In this document: positions 12,306 to 25,238 of the stretch, in pieces | Layout of the letters: every line of letters starts with the position of its first letter | Numbering within the stretch: the first letter of the stretch is position 1 | Origin: Cheilinus undulatus | Taxonomy: Eukaryota > Chordata > Actinopteri > Labriformes > Labridae | Length of the DNA: 64,000 bases | Assembly: GCF_018320785.1 (NCBI RefSeq) | Contig: NC_054881.1 | Coordinates: forward strand, 42,756,424 to 42,820,423 | Reading direction: 5' to 3' | Made by a program: the position numbers and the translations under genes | Notes under the pieces: generated by a model | What the model was told of the DNA's origin: nothing | Seen by the model: the letters and a program-made list of their open reading frames with translations, nothing else | The model's database searches: none

Positions 12306-13650
12306 TTCTCTGCAGACACATTCAAGAAGAGTGGACTGATTTCTGTGCAAACTTCTCTGGTGCAGATTTGGTCAGTCTTTGTCCTTCTTTAGGGTTTGTC
12401 CAACGCTCACACACGTCTGTGTGTCTGCAGACATAAATCCGTGCAGAAGGAGGATGTCTGACAGAAATCTGGGCCTAAAAAGTTCATTAGATTTGATTTA
12501 ATCAGCCTGTTGGTTCACTTCCTCCTTTCACATTTAAGTCTTTAAGAAAAACCTGTCCTTAAAGAGAAAAGTGCCATGATGTTTCATGAAATGATCTCTG
12601 ATTGAAGAGGAAACCAAACACTAGGAGATCACATGATCAGGATTGTTTAACCACTGAGGACAGAAATAAATCCATCTTCATCTCTGTTGTTATTTATCTT
12701 TATTTTCTATGATTATTTTCTTGTTTTTAGCTACAAACCCTTTCTGTTTTAGTCTCTTATACTCGGGGTTATTATTTATGAGCTCCTGCAGAGACAGCAG
12801 CATGAGGCAGACTGCATTCAGCTGGTGCTGATCCTGATTTTAGGCCCGATCTGACCCCCTATGATCATGGGCTGGTATCGGTTATTTGTCTATATCAGTG
12901 TTACTCAACCCTACACAACCAAACAGCCAAACTGCTGAAAATTACCTTTGCAAGAGCCACAATCTAAGTGGTGAAAGTGGCAAAAAAGTAGGGAAAAAGT
13001 GGTATTTAATGGTAAAAGGTAGCTTAAATGGGCAAAAATTGGATAAAAGTGGCAAAAATTAGAAAAAAAAAGTGGTGTTTAATCACAAAGGTAGATTAAA
13101 TGGATGAAAAGCTGTGAAAGTGGGGAGAAAATGTGGAAAAAAGGGACAGAAAGTGGCAAAAATGGGTGAGAAGTGACAAAAACTTGAGTTACAGGTGGCA
13201 AAAAATGGTCCAAAAGTGGCAAAAATTAGTGAAAAATGACTAAAATGGGCAAAAAGCAGTCAAGAGTGGCAAAAATGGGCAAAAAAAAGGAAGCAAGAGG
13301 TACTAAGGGGCAAAGGTTAGCTTAAATGGGCAAAAAGTGGCATGGTGAAAAAGGGCTTGTATAAAATTGCCAAAAGGAGTGGTTAAAATGGGGCGAGGAG
13401 AAAGTGGTATTCAATGACAAAAGATAGCTTAAATGGGAGAACTGGGGAGAAAAAATTGTGAAAAAGGGCAAAAATGTGATAAAAGTGTTTAAAAAATGGG
13501 TAAAAAATGCAAGTGTCAAAAATTGGCAAAACAGTAGGGAAAGTAGTATTTCTTGCAAAGGGTAGCTAAAATGGATGAGGTGGTGAAAGTGGAGGGAGAA
13601 AAATGTGGAAAAAGGGTCAGAAAGGAGGAGGATGGGTGGAGGTGAGGTGA
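12306..13650 (+). repeat. Tandem segmental duplication, copy 1
   Basis: The sequence from TTCTCTGCAGACACATTCAA to GATCCTGATTTTAGG (about 540 bp of apparently unique DNA), followed by about 700 bp of the adjoining hAT, is repeated about 1.3 kb downstream. Identity is high, with small indels. Confidence 0.85.
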
Positions 13651-16172
13651 GGCTTTCTCTGCAGACACATTCAAGAAGAGTGGACTGATTTCTGTGCAAA
13701 CTTCTCTGGTGCAGATTTGGTCAGTCTTTGTCCTTCTTTAGGGTTTGTCCAACGCTCACACACGTCTGTGTGTCTGCAGACATAAATCCGTGCAGAAGGA
13801 GGATGTCTGACAGAAATCTGGGCCTAAAAAGTTCATTAGATTTGATTTAATCAGCCTGTTGGTTCACTTCCTCCTTTCACATTTAAGTCTTTAAGAAAAA
13901 CCTGTCCTTAAAGAGAAAAGTGCCATGATGTTTCATGAAATGATCTCTGATTGAAAAAGGAAACAAGATCATATGATCAGGATTGTTTAACCACTGAGGT
14001 CTGAAATAAATCCATCTTCATCTCTGTTGTTATTTATCTTTATTTTCTATGATTATTTTCTTGTTTTTAGCTACAAACCCTTTCTGTTTTAGTCTCTTAT
14101 ACTCGGGGTTATTATTTATGAGCTCCTGCAGAGACAGCAGCATGAGGCAGACTGCATTCAGCTGGTGCTGATCCTGATTTTAGGGTAGCTTAAATGGATG
14201 AAAGTGGTAAAAATGGATTAAAAGTGACAACTGCTGAAAATTACCTTTGCAAGAGCCACAATCTAAGTGGTGAAAGTGGCAAAAAAGTAGGGAAAAAGTG
14301 GTATTTAATGGTAAAAGGTAGCTTAAATGGGCAAAAATTGGATAAAAGTGGCAAAAATTAGAAAAAAAAAGTGGTGTTTAATCACAAAGGTAGATTAAAT
14401 GGATGAAAAGCTGTGAAAGTGGGGAGAAAATGTGGAAAAAAGGGACAGAAAGTGGCAAAAATGGGTGAGAAGTGACAAAAACTTGAGTTACAGGTGGCAA
14501 AAAATGGTCCAAAAGTGGCAAAAATTAGTGAAAAATGACTAAAATGGGCAAAAAGCAGTCAAGAGTGGCAAAAATGGGCAAAAAAAAGGAAGCAAGAGGT
14601 ACTAAGGGGCAAAGGTTAGCTTAAATGGGCAAAAAGTGGCAAAAAAATGGTGAAAAAGGGCAAAAAATTGTATAAAATTGCCAAAAAGAAGTGGTTAAAA
14701 TGGGCAAAGCGAGGAAGAAAGTGGTATTCAATGACAAAAGATAGCTTAAATGGGTGAAATGGGGAGAAAAAATTGTGAAAAAGGGCAAAAATGTGATAAA
14801 AGTGTTTAAAAAATGGGTAAAAAATGCAAGTGTCAAAAATTGGCAAAACAGTAGGGGGGAAAGTAGTATTTCTTGCAAAGGGTAGCTAAAATGGATGAAA
14901 GTGGTGAAAGTGGGGAGAAAAATGTGGAAAAAAGGGTCAGAAAGTGGTAACAATGGGTGAAAGGTGACAAAAAATGAGTTACAGGTAGCAGAAAATGGTC
15001 CAAAAGTGAACAAAAAGTGACTAAAATGGGCAAAAAGCAGTCAAGAGTGGTAGCTTAAATAGGAAAAAAGTGGCAGAAAATGGTGAAAAAGGCAAAAAAA
15101 TGTATAAAATTGCCAAAAAGAAGTGGTTAAAATGGGCAAAACGAGGAAGAAAGTGGTATTCAATGACTAAAGATAGTTTAAATGGGTGAAATGGGGAGAA
15201 AAAAATTGTGAAAAAAGGCAAAATGGAATAAAAGTGTTTAAAAAAAATGGGTAAAAATTGCAAAAAAAGTAACAAAAATTGGCAAAAAAAAAATAGGGAA
15301 AAAAAAAGTGGTGGTTAATCACAAAGGGTAGCTTAAATGGATGAAAGTGGTAAAAATGGATTAAAAGTGACAAAAAAATTAGTTACAGGTAGCAAAAAAA
15401 AATGGGATAAAAGTAGCAAAAATTGGAAAAAAAATTCAAAAATGGGCAAAAAGCAGGGGGAAAAAGTGGTATTTAATGGTAAAAGGTAGCTTAAATGGGC
15501 AAAAATGGGGTAAAAGTGTCAAAAAACAGAAAAAAAAAATAAAAAATGGGCAGAAAAAAAAGGAAACAAGTGGTATTTAATGGTAAAAGGTAGCTTAAAT
15601 GGGCAAAAATGGGGTAAAAGTGTCAAAAAACAGAAATAAAAAATAAAAAATGGGCAGAAAAAAAAGGAAACAAGTGGTATTTAGTGGCAAAAGGTAGCTT
15701 AAATGGGTGAAAAGTGGCAAAAAAATTGAGAAAAAGGGCAAAAATAATTTTAAAAAATTCCCAAAACAAAGTGGCTAAAATTGGCAAAAACAAGGAAGAA
15801 TGTGGTATTTAATGACAAAAGGTAGCTTCAATGGGGAGAAAATGGTGAAAAAGGACAAAATGGTATAAAAGTTTTTAAAGAATGGGTAAAAATTGCAAAA
15901 CAAATGTGAAAAATTGGCAAAAAGTAGGGAAAAAATTGGTGTTTACTGGTAAAAGGTAACTTAAAGGGGCAAAAATGGGATAAAAGTGGCAAAAATTGGA
16001 AAAAGTGGCAAAAATGAGCAAAAAAGTAGGAAAAAGTGGTAAAAGGTAGCTTAAATGGATAAAAATTAGCAAAAAATGGTGAAAAAGGGCAAAAAGTTTC
16101 CTTTTTTTAAGGTTTTCTGGGGGAATAACATTTAAAATAAGACATAAAAAAGCCACACGTTGAGTATCAGTG
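12896..16172 (+). mobile_element. hAT family A, expanded and internally duplicated
   Basis: Left end CAGTGTTACTCAACCCTAC, right end CACGTTGAGTATCAGTG. The interior is a long degenerate array of GGCAAAAAGTGG-like units interrupted by the segmental duplication. No clear target duplication is left. Confidence 0.7.
13655..14980 (+). repeat. Tandem segmental duplication, copy 2
   Basis: Second copy of 12306-13650, offset 1349 bp at its start and 1300 bp after about 14231. About 85 bp that include the hAT 5' end in copy 1 are replaced here by about 45 bp matching the sequence at 15329-15372. The junction lies inside hAT repeat sequence. Confidence 0.85.
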
Positions 16173-17965
16173 GTCAGTCATTGTAACGCCGCTCTCTGGC
16201 GTGTTTGAGTCTCCTGCGAGAGAAAAATCTCAGAAACGTGAGGAGCAGTGAGCGAACGGTCAGTGGTAAGAGAGTTTGGTGATTTGCATGCAGGTAAATG
16301 TGCCGAGGTCTGCAGGGTTCAGTGAGAACTGTCGGCTCAGTTATCCACTCAGAATGTTAAAACCTCAGGTCAAAGGTCACAGAACATCTAATCAGCAGTG
16401 CGAAGAGCCTGACAGTTTCGGTTTTCATTTTCTGTGTTTGCTTTCTCCCGTTCTGGATAATTGTGTCTTCTTAAACTCTGTTTTATTTCATTCATGTCTT
16501 TATTGAGTCTGGAGGCTTTATGTCCTGTTACAAATCCATCATGACTGCAGACTGGAGTTTAACCCGGGACACGCTCAGCTTTGTATCTATGCTGAGAACG
16601 TGTTCAGAATAGTGTGAAAGCACATGTTCATGATGAAAATGTCGTCTATGTTTTCTTCTACATCACAGGGGGACCGCGGTCGATCGGTGAGCTGAACTGT
16701 GAGCTCCAGACCACGTTGCTCCCTTTCAAGTCAGTCTTTGCAAAACCACAACACTCGTCCAGGCTGTGGCGTGTGCCAGAAGCACCACGCCACTCTGCAC
16801 GGTCTGTTAGCAGTCGAGGACGCCGCCAACATGTTTCAAACAGGAACAAGTCAACACAAAGCATCCAGCCAGCTTCATAACGCACAGATTCCTGGCTGTG
16901 AATCTCATCACTGCAGCAACATCACATCTTCTCCTGAGGCCAAAGTTAGTCAGCCACAACGCTACAGACGGAGAGAAGTTCACCTCTGAGATTTTATTAG
17001 ACACCACACAACAACAAAAACAACCTTTGGACTCCAATAAACTCACTGCAGATGTCCCCAAACCAGAATTTGACATTTCAGTGAGAGCAAATGTAGACAG
17101 AAACATAACAGAAACAGATGTTACACAAAAACATCTGGTAGGAAGTCGTTTGGTCACCTTAAGGTCCTTGGATTATGAAACATGAGCAGGTTTCTAAAAG
17201 CAAAGAGTCAGAAATGTGAACTCTAGTGAGCTCAACACCTTTATAAACACGCTGACTTCCTACTGATAGCATTGAAAGTCTGCTGTTGTTAGTTTGTGTG
17301 AACTAACTCTTTGATTATGTAAGAATTAGCTCTGACATCCCAGTTAAAAGGCTGAGAAACCACACACCCTGGTCCGTTTCTACACCCTCTTTATAATCAC
17401 AGATAATAACTGCTCTGTGAGTCAGCCGTGGAGAAATGTTGAGGCTGGTCTGCAGGTTCAAAGACTATCAGACAAACCTTAAAGACCACACCAAAGAGTT
17501 CACAAGTTTCAACACCTCCAGAGCCAGCATTCATAGCCTGACTGATTTCTGACATTTGCATGTGGCTGTGTGTTTTTCTTCAGCGAAGAAATCAACTCAC
17601 AAAACTCTAAAGCCATCTGTGAGTAGATTCATTCAACCATCCACTCCAGCACACGAGAGTCGCTGGTAGAATATATGGTGAAGTGTCAGATGTTGTCAGC
17701 CATCATTGCACATGTGCGACCGGCAGAATCGGGGCTCGATTAGTCTCCCTGCCTGTCACCCCGGTGATGTCATTTCAACGTTTTTCGCCTCATACCCAAG
17801 GACTCGAGTTTATACGTGTAGAAATCACATTCGTATTCATGACTACTCATAGCTTTCAGATTCATACTCACATAAAAACACTCATAATTTGCTGACTCAT
17901 ATATACAAAACCTTTTTTTAGGGGGTACAAAGCATTTATTTAGACACAAAGTTTTCAAACACGGA

Positions 17966-19114
17966 TACAAATAGGTCATTCCCACCAAGCGGTCCGGCTC
18001 AGTTTGGTGCAGTACGGCACGCTTTTTTTGGCGTTTCCATAGAGAAAGGGTGCCAAAAAAACGACCCGTACCGTCCCACTTTTCTGCACCCTTCCGTAGG
18101 GGTATCAATCTTACCTAACCGTACCAAAAAGTTGGAGCTACACACACAACAATAGGGGCTGCACTGACGTCATGTCAGCGCGCGACTCAGCTGCTCGCCT
18201 CCAGGCTTCAAACACGGAAGTCTGTGCTGTGAGAAGCGGGTGAAAACCAGAGAAAAATGGACTAATATCTGCCTAAATGGGAAATATTTGGACTCAACGG
18301 AGATCCAGACTGTTTCCTAGTCTATGGATGTTGGTATCTGACCACAAATCAAGTTTGCTGACGTTTATCTGGATGATTTTAAGAACACAAAGCAGAGCCC
18401 AAAGGCTCACATCAGCCTGATCCATCCGCGATGGATGAGAAACTAAATGAATGCAGACGTTTGGTGAATACGAAGCCTTTGAACAGTTCATTCTCATCAG
18501 TAACTAGTTATTAATCTACGTCTTATGTTAGATAACCTGTGAAAACATCACTCTGTGGTTGTTGAACGGGCTCGAAAAACTTCAGGCTGCAGACTATTTT
18601 ACAACGAGATCAGCGCACCCCAGATTTCTGACTTAATCTAGCTTGATTTACCAGCTGAACTTTTACTTTATTTTTAATGCGGCGAATTCTCACAGTACAG
18701 CTCTAAACTTTCATATTTTGTTGTATAAACTGTTCTAGACTAGAAATATTCACATATTAACGTAGCGTTACGACTCAAACCATCTCTGTACACATATTCC
18801 ATCAGCTGAGGAGCTGTACTGACAGCGGTTAACATCATTAAGATGTAGTTATTTTTTTAAAAGCACTTTCAGCTGAAATAAAGCTGTTTACTGCTTATTC
18901 CTGACTGACTTCTGTCACTCATCCTCTCTATATCTCTGCTGCTGCAACAGCTGACTCGGGCTGTCTGTGACTTTACATGCATGCTTTTACAGCCCCGCCC
19001 ACCAAGTGAGAGCACGGGTGTCTGTGGAAACACTAACTATTTGGGGGTTTAGCGTACCAAACCATACCAAACCGAACTGAATCAAACCGGACCCCCGATG
19101 GAAACACGGCTATA
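17966..19114 (+). mobile_element. TIR element with GGTCCGG ends, unclassified
   Basis: The left end has CACCAAGCGGTCCGGCTCAG and the right end, inverted, has CATCGGGGGTCCGGTTTGAT, followed on both sides by a TTTGG motif. The subterminal GTACCAAA / TTTGGTAC motifs face each other. The interior has no transposase. No convincing target duplication was found. Confidence 0.6.
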
Positions 19115-19417
19115 GAGTCAAAGTTATGCATACAGACTTTTGACAGCGATGGTGCACCATAGAATACGCTCTGTTAAATACACAACCCGCAAAAACAGCC
19201 AGTAGGTGGCAGCAGAGGCTAACGTGCATGGTGCAGCGCTCACTTCAGATCAAAACAAACTGCCGGTCACGTGGATGAGAAAGTCTAACAGCTGCCAGCG
19301 AGATCTGATTTGAAGTGTGTTGCTTTACCCTAAAAAACAGCCGTAGCTGTTATTCTGTTAAACAAAGACCAGCTGCTGTAGTGGACGCTGCGTTTCTTAT
19401 CAAAAATCAATATGTCT

Positions 19418-19590
19418 CAGCGCGCTGGTAGTCGAGTGGTTAAGGCGTGCGCCATATACGCAGGTGACCTGGGTTCAAATCTGGCCCGTGGCACTGTTTC
19501 CTGCATGTCTCTCCCCACTCTCTTCCCTGTTTCCGACTCTATCCACTGTCCTATCCAATAAAGGCCAAAAATAAATCTTTAAAAAAAAAA
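19418..19590 (+). mobile_element. tRNA-derived SINE
   Basis: Shows a tRNA-like 5' part: GGTAGTCGAGTGGTTAAGGC resembles an A box and GGGTTCAAATC a B box. A body with CCACTGTCCTATCCAATAAA follows, ending in an A-rich tail. It is flanked by AATCAATATGTCT and AATCAACATGTCT, a 13-bp target duplication with one mismatch. The same family occurs at 31301 and, inverted, at 32040. It is not a functional tRNA gene. Confidence 0.88.
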
Positions 19591-20065
19591 AATCAACATG
19601 TCTTGTGTCCAGATTGTATCCTGAAGCGGTGAAAAATACCCAGCCCTAGATATAAGCCGCTTTGACTTTGAAACATGTACAGAATAAGGCAGTGATGATG
19701 ACTACTCAGAGAGAAGAGTGTGGTGCTTTAAAGCTGATATAGATCTGTTTTAAACACGCCACTCCCATCATACTCCTGCATTTACTTACTTGTGCAAAAA
19801 TCCACTTAAATAAAGACTGAACACATAAACTGGCTGATCAGCAGCTTTATCAGTCATGGGTGAAACATGTTGGCCAGTTCCCAGGGTGGAGCAACACAAC
19901 ATCAGTACAGCCTTTCCCAGGAGACATGAGGGTGAAATACTGCCTCACACATGCAGTTTGGTTCCTGTTTAAAACCAGAGCTCTATCTCCTCAATCTGAG
20001 GACGAAACTACCAACAAAGACGTGCCAGCTATTCAGAGCTCTATGTCAGAGACTAGTGGTGCTTA

Positions 20066-20386
<321 letters not shown>

Positions 20387-20431
20387 TCACAGTGGGGGGT
20401 TACAATCCGCTTTGGCTTCGAGGTGAATCAT
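20387..20431 (-). other. Possible 14-codon upstream ORF in the fam102a leader
   Basis: On the minus strand an ATG at 20431 opens a 14-residue frame (MIHLEAKADCNPPL) that ends with a TGA 30 bases before the ATG at 20356. A CTTCCAG acceptor-like site just upstream (about 20451) suggests that this leader may begin at a splice junction. Whether it is translated is unknown. Confidence 0.35.
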
Positions 20432-20639
20432 GTTTGGAGAGATCTTTGGCCCTGGAAGTCACAAAAACAGACATTTTTTAAAGCTGTAAGCTTTGAAAAC
20501 ACGTGAATGCATTATTTAGAGCTACAGGAATCCTGCATGATAGGGCTTTCCTCCTAAATCACTCCAAACACACGATAATAAAGGAATATTCTTCCTGTTT
20601 GAGCTTCTGTTTCCATAAATCCGTGAGTTTGCTCCAACA

Positions 20640-20930
20640 TTATCGGCCCTTCTCTCAGACAGCTGCCACGCAAACACTCACCCCGACTCTCTCTCCTCAA
20701 ACTTTCTCGTAGAAACTTCCAGACTAACTCACGGTTCAGTCCGGCTTTGGCTGCTCATCCTCGGTGAAACAGACGAGCGGAGACCCGCTGCACAGATCCG
20801 GACTGAGACTTCTGACAGGTTTTCTCAGCTTGACTTCATCCTGAGCCAGTTTTCCCTCCCCAACGGAGAGTTCAAGAGTCACTCCGGCAGTCACAGAGGG
20901 GCCGTGAACGCACCATGGGGAAGCTAGGGA
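20640..20930 (-). promoter_or_regulatory. Probable fam102a promoter / 5' leader region
   Basis: A stretch relatively rich in CpG and in unique sequence lies immediately upstream (minus sense) of the first coding exon. It is the natural place for the fam102a transcription start or a non-coding first exon. No TATA box was recognised. Inferred from position and composition only. Confidence 0.4.
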
Positions 20931-21349
20931 CCGTCAACAAAGTGTCAGCAGGGGTAGGAGTGGGAAAATCAACGAAAAGCTAATAATAGAAATTTTAATC
21001 ATTTATAAGGGGTGAACAAATTCAGTTTATGATCGTTTCAGCATAAAGACCATGCAAACATGGAGGGAACTATATATCCTTAATTGTACTGTTAAAAAAA
21101 TAATTGTTTTACACCAACATGCCAGGACTACATAGTGGATTTAGATTCTGAAGCAGAACTGGACCCCTGAAAACCCCCAGTGAGTGGGCCCTTTCCAGCT
21201 GTGATTCATTAGCATATTAATACTGGGTCAGAGCACTGGTGCTAGCATGCTGGCTAACAGTTAGCTCATTTTGGAGTTGAAAAGTATGTGAGGCTATCGC
21301 TAGGTTATGATAGTCAGATAACCCATTCACACCACTCTTTAACCGCTTT

Positions 21350-22320
21350 TCTTCACTGTTTCTGCTGATTTTTTCCCCACATTTTAGCTCATTTTGCCAC
21401 TTTTTAACCACTTCCACCATTTCCCACACATTTTGCCTTTCTTTACCCATTTTTTCTCCACTTTAGCCACTTTTCCAGCACTTTCCGAACCATGTTTCCC
21501 CTTTGTGCCTATTTTGACCAATTTTTGCCGCTTTTCACCATTTCTCACACATTTTGCCTTTCTTTGCCAATTTCTTCCACTTCGAGCCAACTTTAGCTGC
21601 TTTTTAAAGACTTTCCCGTATTTTTCTTTAACCATGTTGCCCCTTTGTGCCTGTCTTGACACATTTTTACCACCTTTTAGCCACTTTTCACCATTTTCCT
21701 GCCCATTTTTGCCTTTCTTTACCATTCCTTGACCCAGTTTTATACACTTTGCCTCAGTTTCTTGCCCATATTTTCGATTTTTTAGCCCACTTTAGCCACT
21801 TTTTCTGTACTTTCCCGTATTTTTTTCAACCACATTACCCCTTTGTGCCTGTCTTGACCCATTTTTTTTGCCACATTTTAGCCACTTTTCACCATTTTTG
21901 TTCCCATTTTTGCTGTTCTTTACTATTCTTTGACCCAGTTTTATACACTTTGCCCCGGTTTCCTGCCCATATTTTCCACTTTTGGCCCACTTTAGCCACT
22001 TTTTCTGTACTTTCCAGCACTTTAAGAACTATGTTTCCCCTTTGTGCCTATTTTGACCCACTTTTGACCATTTCCCACACATTTTGCCTTTCTTTGCTAA
22101 TTTCTTCCACTTTCAGCCCACTTTAGCCACTTTTTAAGTACTTTCCTGTATTTTTCTTAACCATGTTGCCCTTTTGTGCCTGTCTTGACCCATTTTTGCC
22201 ACCTTTTAGCCACTGTACAATTTTCCTGCCCATTTGCTGCTCTTTTCCTTCCTTGACACAATTTTGGCTCTTTTAACCCATTTTATTTTTTTCTTTGTCC
22301 CATTATTTCATTATCTTTCC
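21350..22320 (-). repeat. Degenerate TTTTGCC/CCATTTT array (reverse-orientation hAT interior type)
   Basis: Loose tandem units such as CACTTTTAGCC, CATTTTTGCC and a longer period marked by CCCTTTGTGCCTGT (seen about four times, near 21498, 21640, 21840 and 22174). It is the reverse-complement style of the GGCAAAAA arrays inside the hAT elements. Termini are not recognisable. It lies between the fam102a promoter and the naif1 3' end. Confidence 0.7.
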
Positions 22321-23090
22321 CTTGGTTATTTCAGTTCCCTGGCATCCTGACATGTGTGCACATCGTGTCTTAGCTATGAAGTCTAACATTATTCACAGCT
22401 GATGAATTAACTACCAGGCCGTCTGCTTCCTCGCTTCTCAGCTCTGATCCTCTCAGCCTGTGTCTGAACAGGACACACCTGGTGTTCTTTATAATGATGT
22501 ATGTGTGCTTTAGCTAAAATGAGTTTGAGAATATTTGCATATGTCTGCAAGAATCCAATATTGTGCCCCCCTGAGAGCAGATGCTCTCCTATTGGTTGGT
22601 GTGAGGTTGTACATTCATGACTTCAGGTCAGGGCGTCGGAGTAGACCCACGATGCATGAGCAATTCTGACAAGCCAGCCTTGTCCAATCAGGTTGTGGGC
22701 CATCCTTGATTAGGTCACGCAACGATGCATCTGGGTCAAAGTCTCTAAACTTGTGCAGTCTGATCTGGCCGCTACTTGTGATGGAGTGTAATTATGCTCT
22801 GACATCAGCTGCATGTCCTGTCGCCCACCTCTCAATTTTACTGTGGTTTAGTCAGAGTTTCACCACTCCCACTTCACATTTCATTAGTGTTTTGACTGAT
22901 AGTCCCCTGGCTGTGAATTATAAACAGCACATTTAACTGGATTTCTTTATTGCTGTCATCAATTATCGCACACTTGTAAAAGAATCAGCCCTCTGCTGCT
23001 CCATCACTGGTGAATCCTGGTAACTACTGCCCTCTTGTGGTTGGTTACTAGTAACACAGCCTGCAGAGAGCTCAGGACTTTTCCTCAAAC
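22321..23090. other. Intergenic sequence between fam102a promoter and naif1 3' end
   Basis: Contains CCTATTGG and CCAATC motifs (22590-22690) but no frame with family resemblance and no repeat that I recognise. Confidence 0.4.
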
Positions 23091-23096
23091 TTTATT
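23091..23096 (-). terminator. naif1 polyadenylation signal (AATAAA, minus strand)
   Basis: TTTATT on the plus strand reads AATAAA on the minus strand, about 235 bp past the naif1 stop codon. The cleavage site would lie about 10-30 bp further left. Confidence 0.6.
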
Positions 23097-23328
23097 GAGC
23101 TGTGAGGACGTGACGCACACAAGGTCTGCTCTTAAAAACAGGACAGATACTGCTGGGTGAGTGGAGACTAAAATAAATGTGCATCATTAAAAACATGATT
23201 GAAATCAACAGTATTAAATAACAAAAAACACTACTGTGAGCGTCCGTGAGCATCCAAATCATAAAACAAAGTCAGATCCTGTACATGCTCTCTCTAAGGC
23301 AACTTCTGATGAGTCCTGACACACAGAG

Positions 23329-23861
23329 TCACTGCGTCTCGTCTGGCTGTGGAGCCGGCGGCGGCGTTTTAGCTCGGTTCTGCTCTTCTGTGGTTCCTGC
23401 AGAGCTGCTGGAGTTTGCCGGAGCGGCTTCAGTCCCGCTCTGCAGGAACTTCCTGAGGTCTTTGAGCGCCGGTCGGAGCATCTGAACCAGAGCGAGCAGA
23501 GCGGCCTGCATCCCCTCCAGAGCCTGAGCCTGCCTCTCCTGAGCGAACGCCTGAGCCTCCTGGGAGCGCCGCATCAGCTGCAGCAGCTCGTTCTGGCCCT
23601 CCAGGTGCTGGGCGATCTGGCGGATGTGGACGTTGGTGACTCTCTGCTCCTGCAGCAGGCGGGCCGAGTTCAGGGCGATGCGGCTCTTCAGCTCCTGAGG
23701 TTTGGCCTGGCCCTGGGGCGGGGGCGGGGACGCTGAGGACGACGCGAGCATTTCCACCGGAGCCTCGACGGCCGCCACCACGGTGGGGGTGGAGTCACCA
23801 ACGGTGGTGGTACAGTACTCCACCACGCCGCCGTCCTCCAGGGTGGTGTACATGGTGTCAG
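23329..23861 (-). CDS. naif1: naif1 exon 2 (C-terminal half, with stop)
   Basis: The exon begins after a CTGTCTCCAG acceptor and reads through [57 protein letters not shown] and the Gln-rich [18 protein letters not shown] to a stop at 23329. These blocks are the conserved C-terminal region of nuclear apoptosis-inducing factor 1. Residues about 205-295 of the joined protein are strongly helical/coiled-coil-like, and the last 35 are low complexity. Two bases complete the Thr codon started in exon 1. The joined coding length of 978 bases gives 325 residues, close to the 327 of human NAIF1. The GC-rich, codon-biased sequence contrasts with the AT-rich intron. Confidence 0.96.
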
Positions 23862-24250
23862 CTGGAGACAGGGCAGGATGGAGAGTCTTAAATAGAGCTG
23901 GGCAATTCAGCAGGTTTAAGTATCATGGAACCATCATGAAAACGAGATAACTGAGATTTAACAGCCACTGTTCCTTTACAGCCCAGCCTGTGCTCTGCCT
24001 CCCACCAAAACAGCTCTCACTTTTATTTAAGTGAGGAGCAGAGAGAGCCCTAGCAAGTTATTCTGAGTTTTATAGACCAGGATTGTCCTTCGGCTTAGGT
24101 CACTTTAACCAAAGTAACGGTACTTTTACCGGAGAACAGCAGTCACGTACCCCCATCATAGTATCATTAGAGTAATGCTGCAGCTGCTCTGCCCGCTAAA
24201 GGAGTCTTCTCACTGATGTTTCACTCATTTTAACCCTCAGCCATCACTTT

Positions 24251-25238
24251 AATTTACCACCCTTTAAAGCCATCAAGGACAAAAATGTCCACTTCCCAAA
24301 ACTGCTATGAAAACTTAACAGATTCATATTTTTTCTGCTTTTTTTTTGCATGAATCTCTGAAACAACTTCAGCTGTGCTAAAAACGACCAAACATTCAAT
24401 CATTTTGAGGATTTTAACCCTTTAAATGCCAGTTTGATTACTTAAAGATCAAAAAATGTGGTTTGAATGGGAGTCAATGGGACGTTTTTGTCCTTAATGA
24501 CTGGAAAGGGTAGTAAATTTCAAATCAGATGCTACACAAAAACTAATAATGCATGAAAGTCAGTATTTTGGCTAATGTTTGACATACCCAGGACTGATTT
24601 ACAGACACACACCCCACCCCCATACATTAGTTATCTGGAAAATAATTACTGTTTTGTGTGTTTTTTTAGAAAAAATATGACCATCCTGTAATCAAACTGG
24701 CATTTCAAGGGTTAAAATCCTCAAAATTATTAATTATTTGATTGTTTTGATTAGAACTGAAGCTGATTGAAAGATCTGACCCAAAAAAACAGGAAAAAAA
24801 CACTAATGTATGCTATTTTTATTGTCCTTTTTGGAAGCGGACGTTTTCGTCCTTAATGACTCTAAAGGGTAGTAAATTTTAAATCTGATGCTACACAAAA
24901 ACTAAAAAAGCATCAAAGTCAATATTTTGGCTAATCACTGACATGTCAGAGCTGGATTAAGAAATAATGCCCCAGCCATCCAACATTTGGTTTAAGGAAG
25001 ATTTCACTTTTTTCCCCTTGTTTTCATTAAAAACAACATTGACTTTATGTAATTAAACTGGCATTTAAAGGGTTAAAATGCTCAAAATGATTGAATGTTT
25101 GGTAGTTTTAAGCACAGCTGAAGTTGTTCAAGAGATTTATGCAAAAAAAGCAGAGAAATATGAATCTTTAAAGTTTTTATAGCAGTGTTTTGGAAGTGGA
25201 CATTTTTGTCCTTAATGGCTTTAAAGGGTAGTAAATTT
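24251..25238. repeat. Long inverted repeat with internal direct copies
   Basis: The left arm (about 24251-24440) starts AATTTACCACCCTTTAAAGC. The right arm (about 25045-25238) ends with the inverted form, TTTAAAGGGTAGTAAATTT. Between them, two further blocks (about 24470-24600 and 24835-24960) repeat the TCCTTAATGACT and AAAGGGTAGTAAATTT segments in direct order. Arms are imperfect but extend about 190 bp. No coding potential. Confidence 0.8.

Noticed and set aside
16614..17185. Overlapping frames of 75-116 residues on both strands
   Set aside because: The region has slightly higher complexity than its surroundings, but no frame has a recognisable domain or paired splice sites. Could be conserved non-coding sequence; needs alignment to decide.
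19421..19500. tRNA gene
   Set aside because: A- and B-box-like motifs are present, but the element has a non-tRNA body, A-rich tail and target duplication, so it is a SINE. The same applies at 31301, 32040 and 53718.
21217..22126. Lys- or Phe-rich frames of 77-159 residues
   Set aside because: Translations of the degenerate TTTTGCC/CCATTTT array. The same applies to Phe/Leu-rich frames at 8452-9023, 13322-15373 and 49665-50346.
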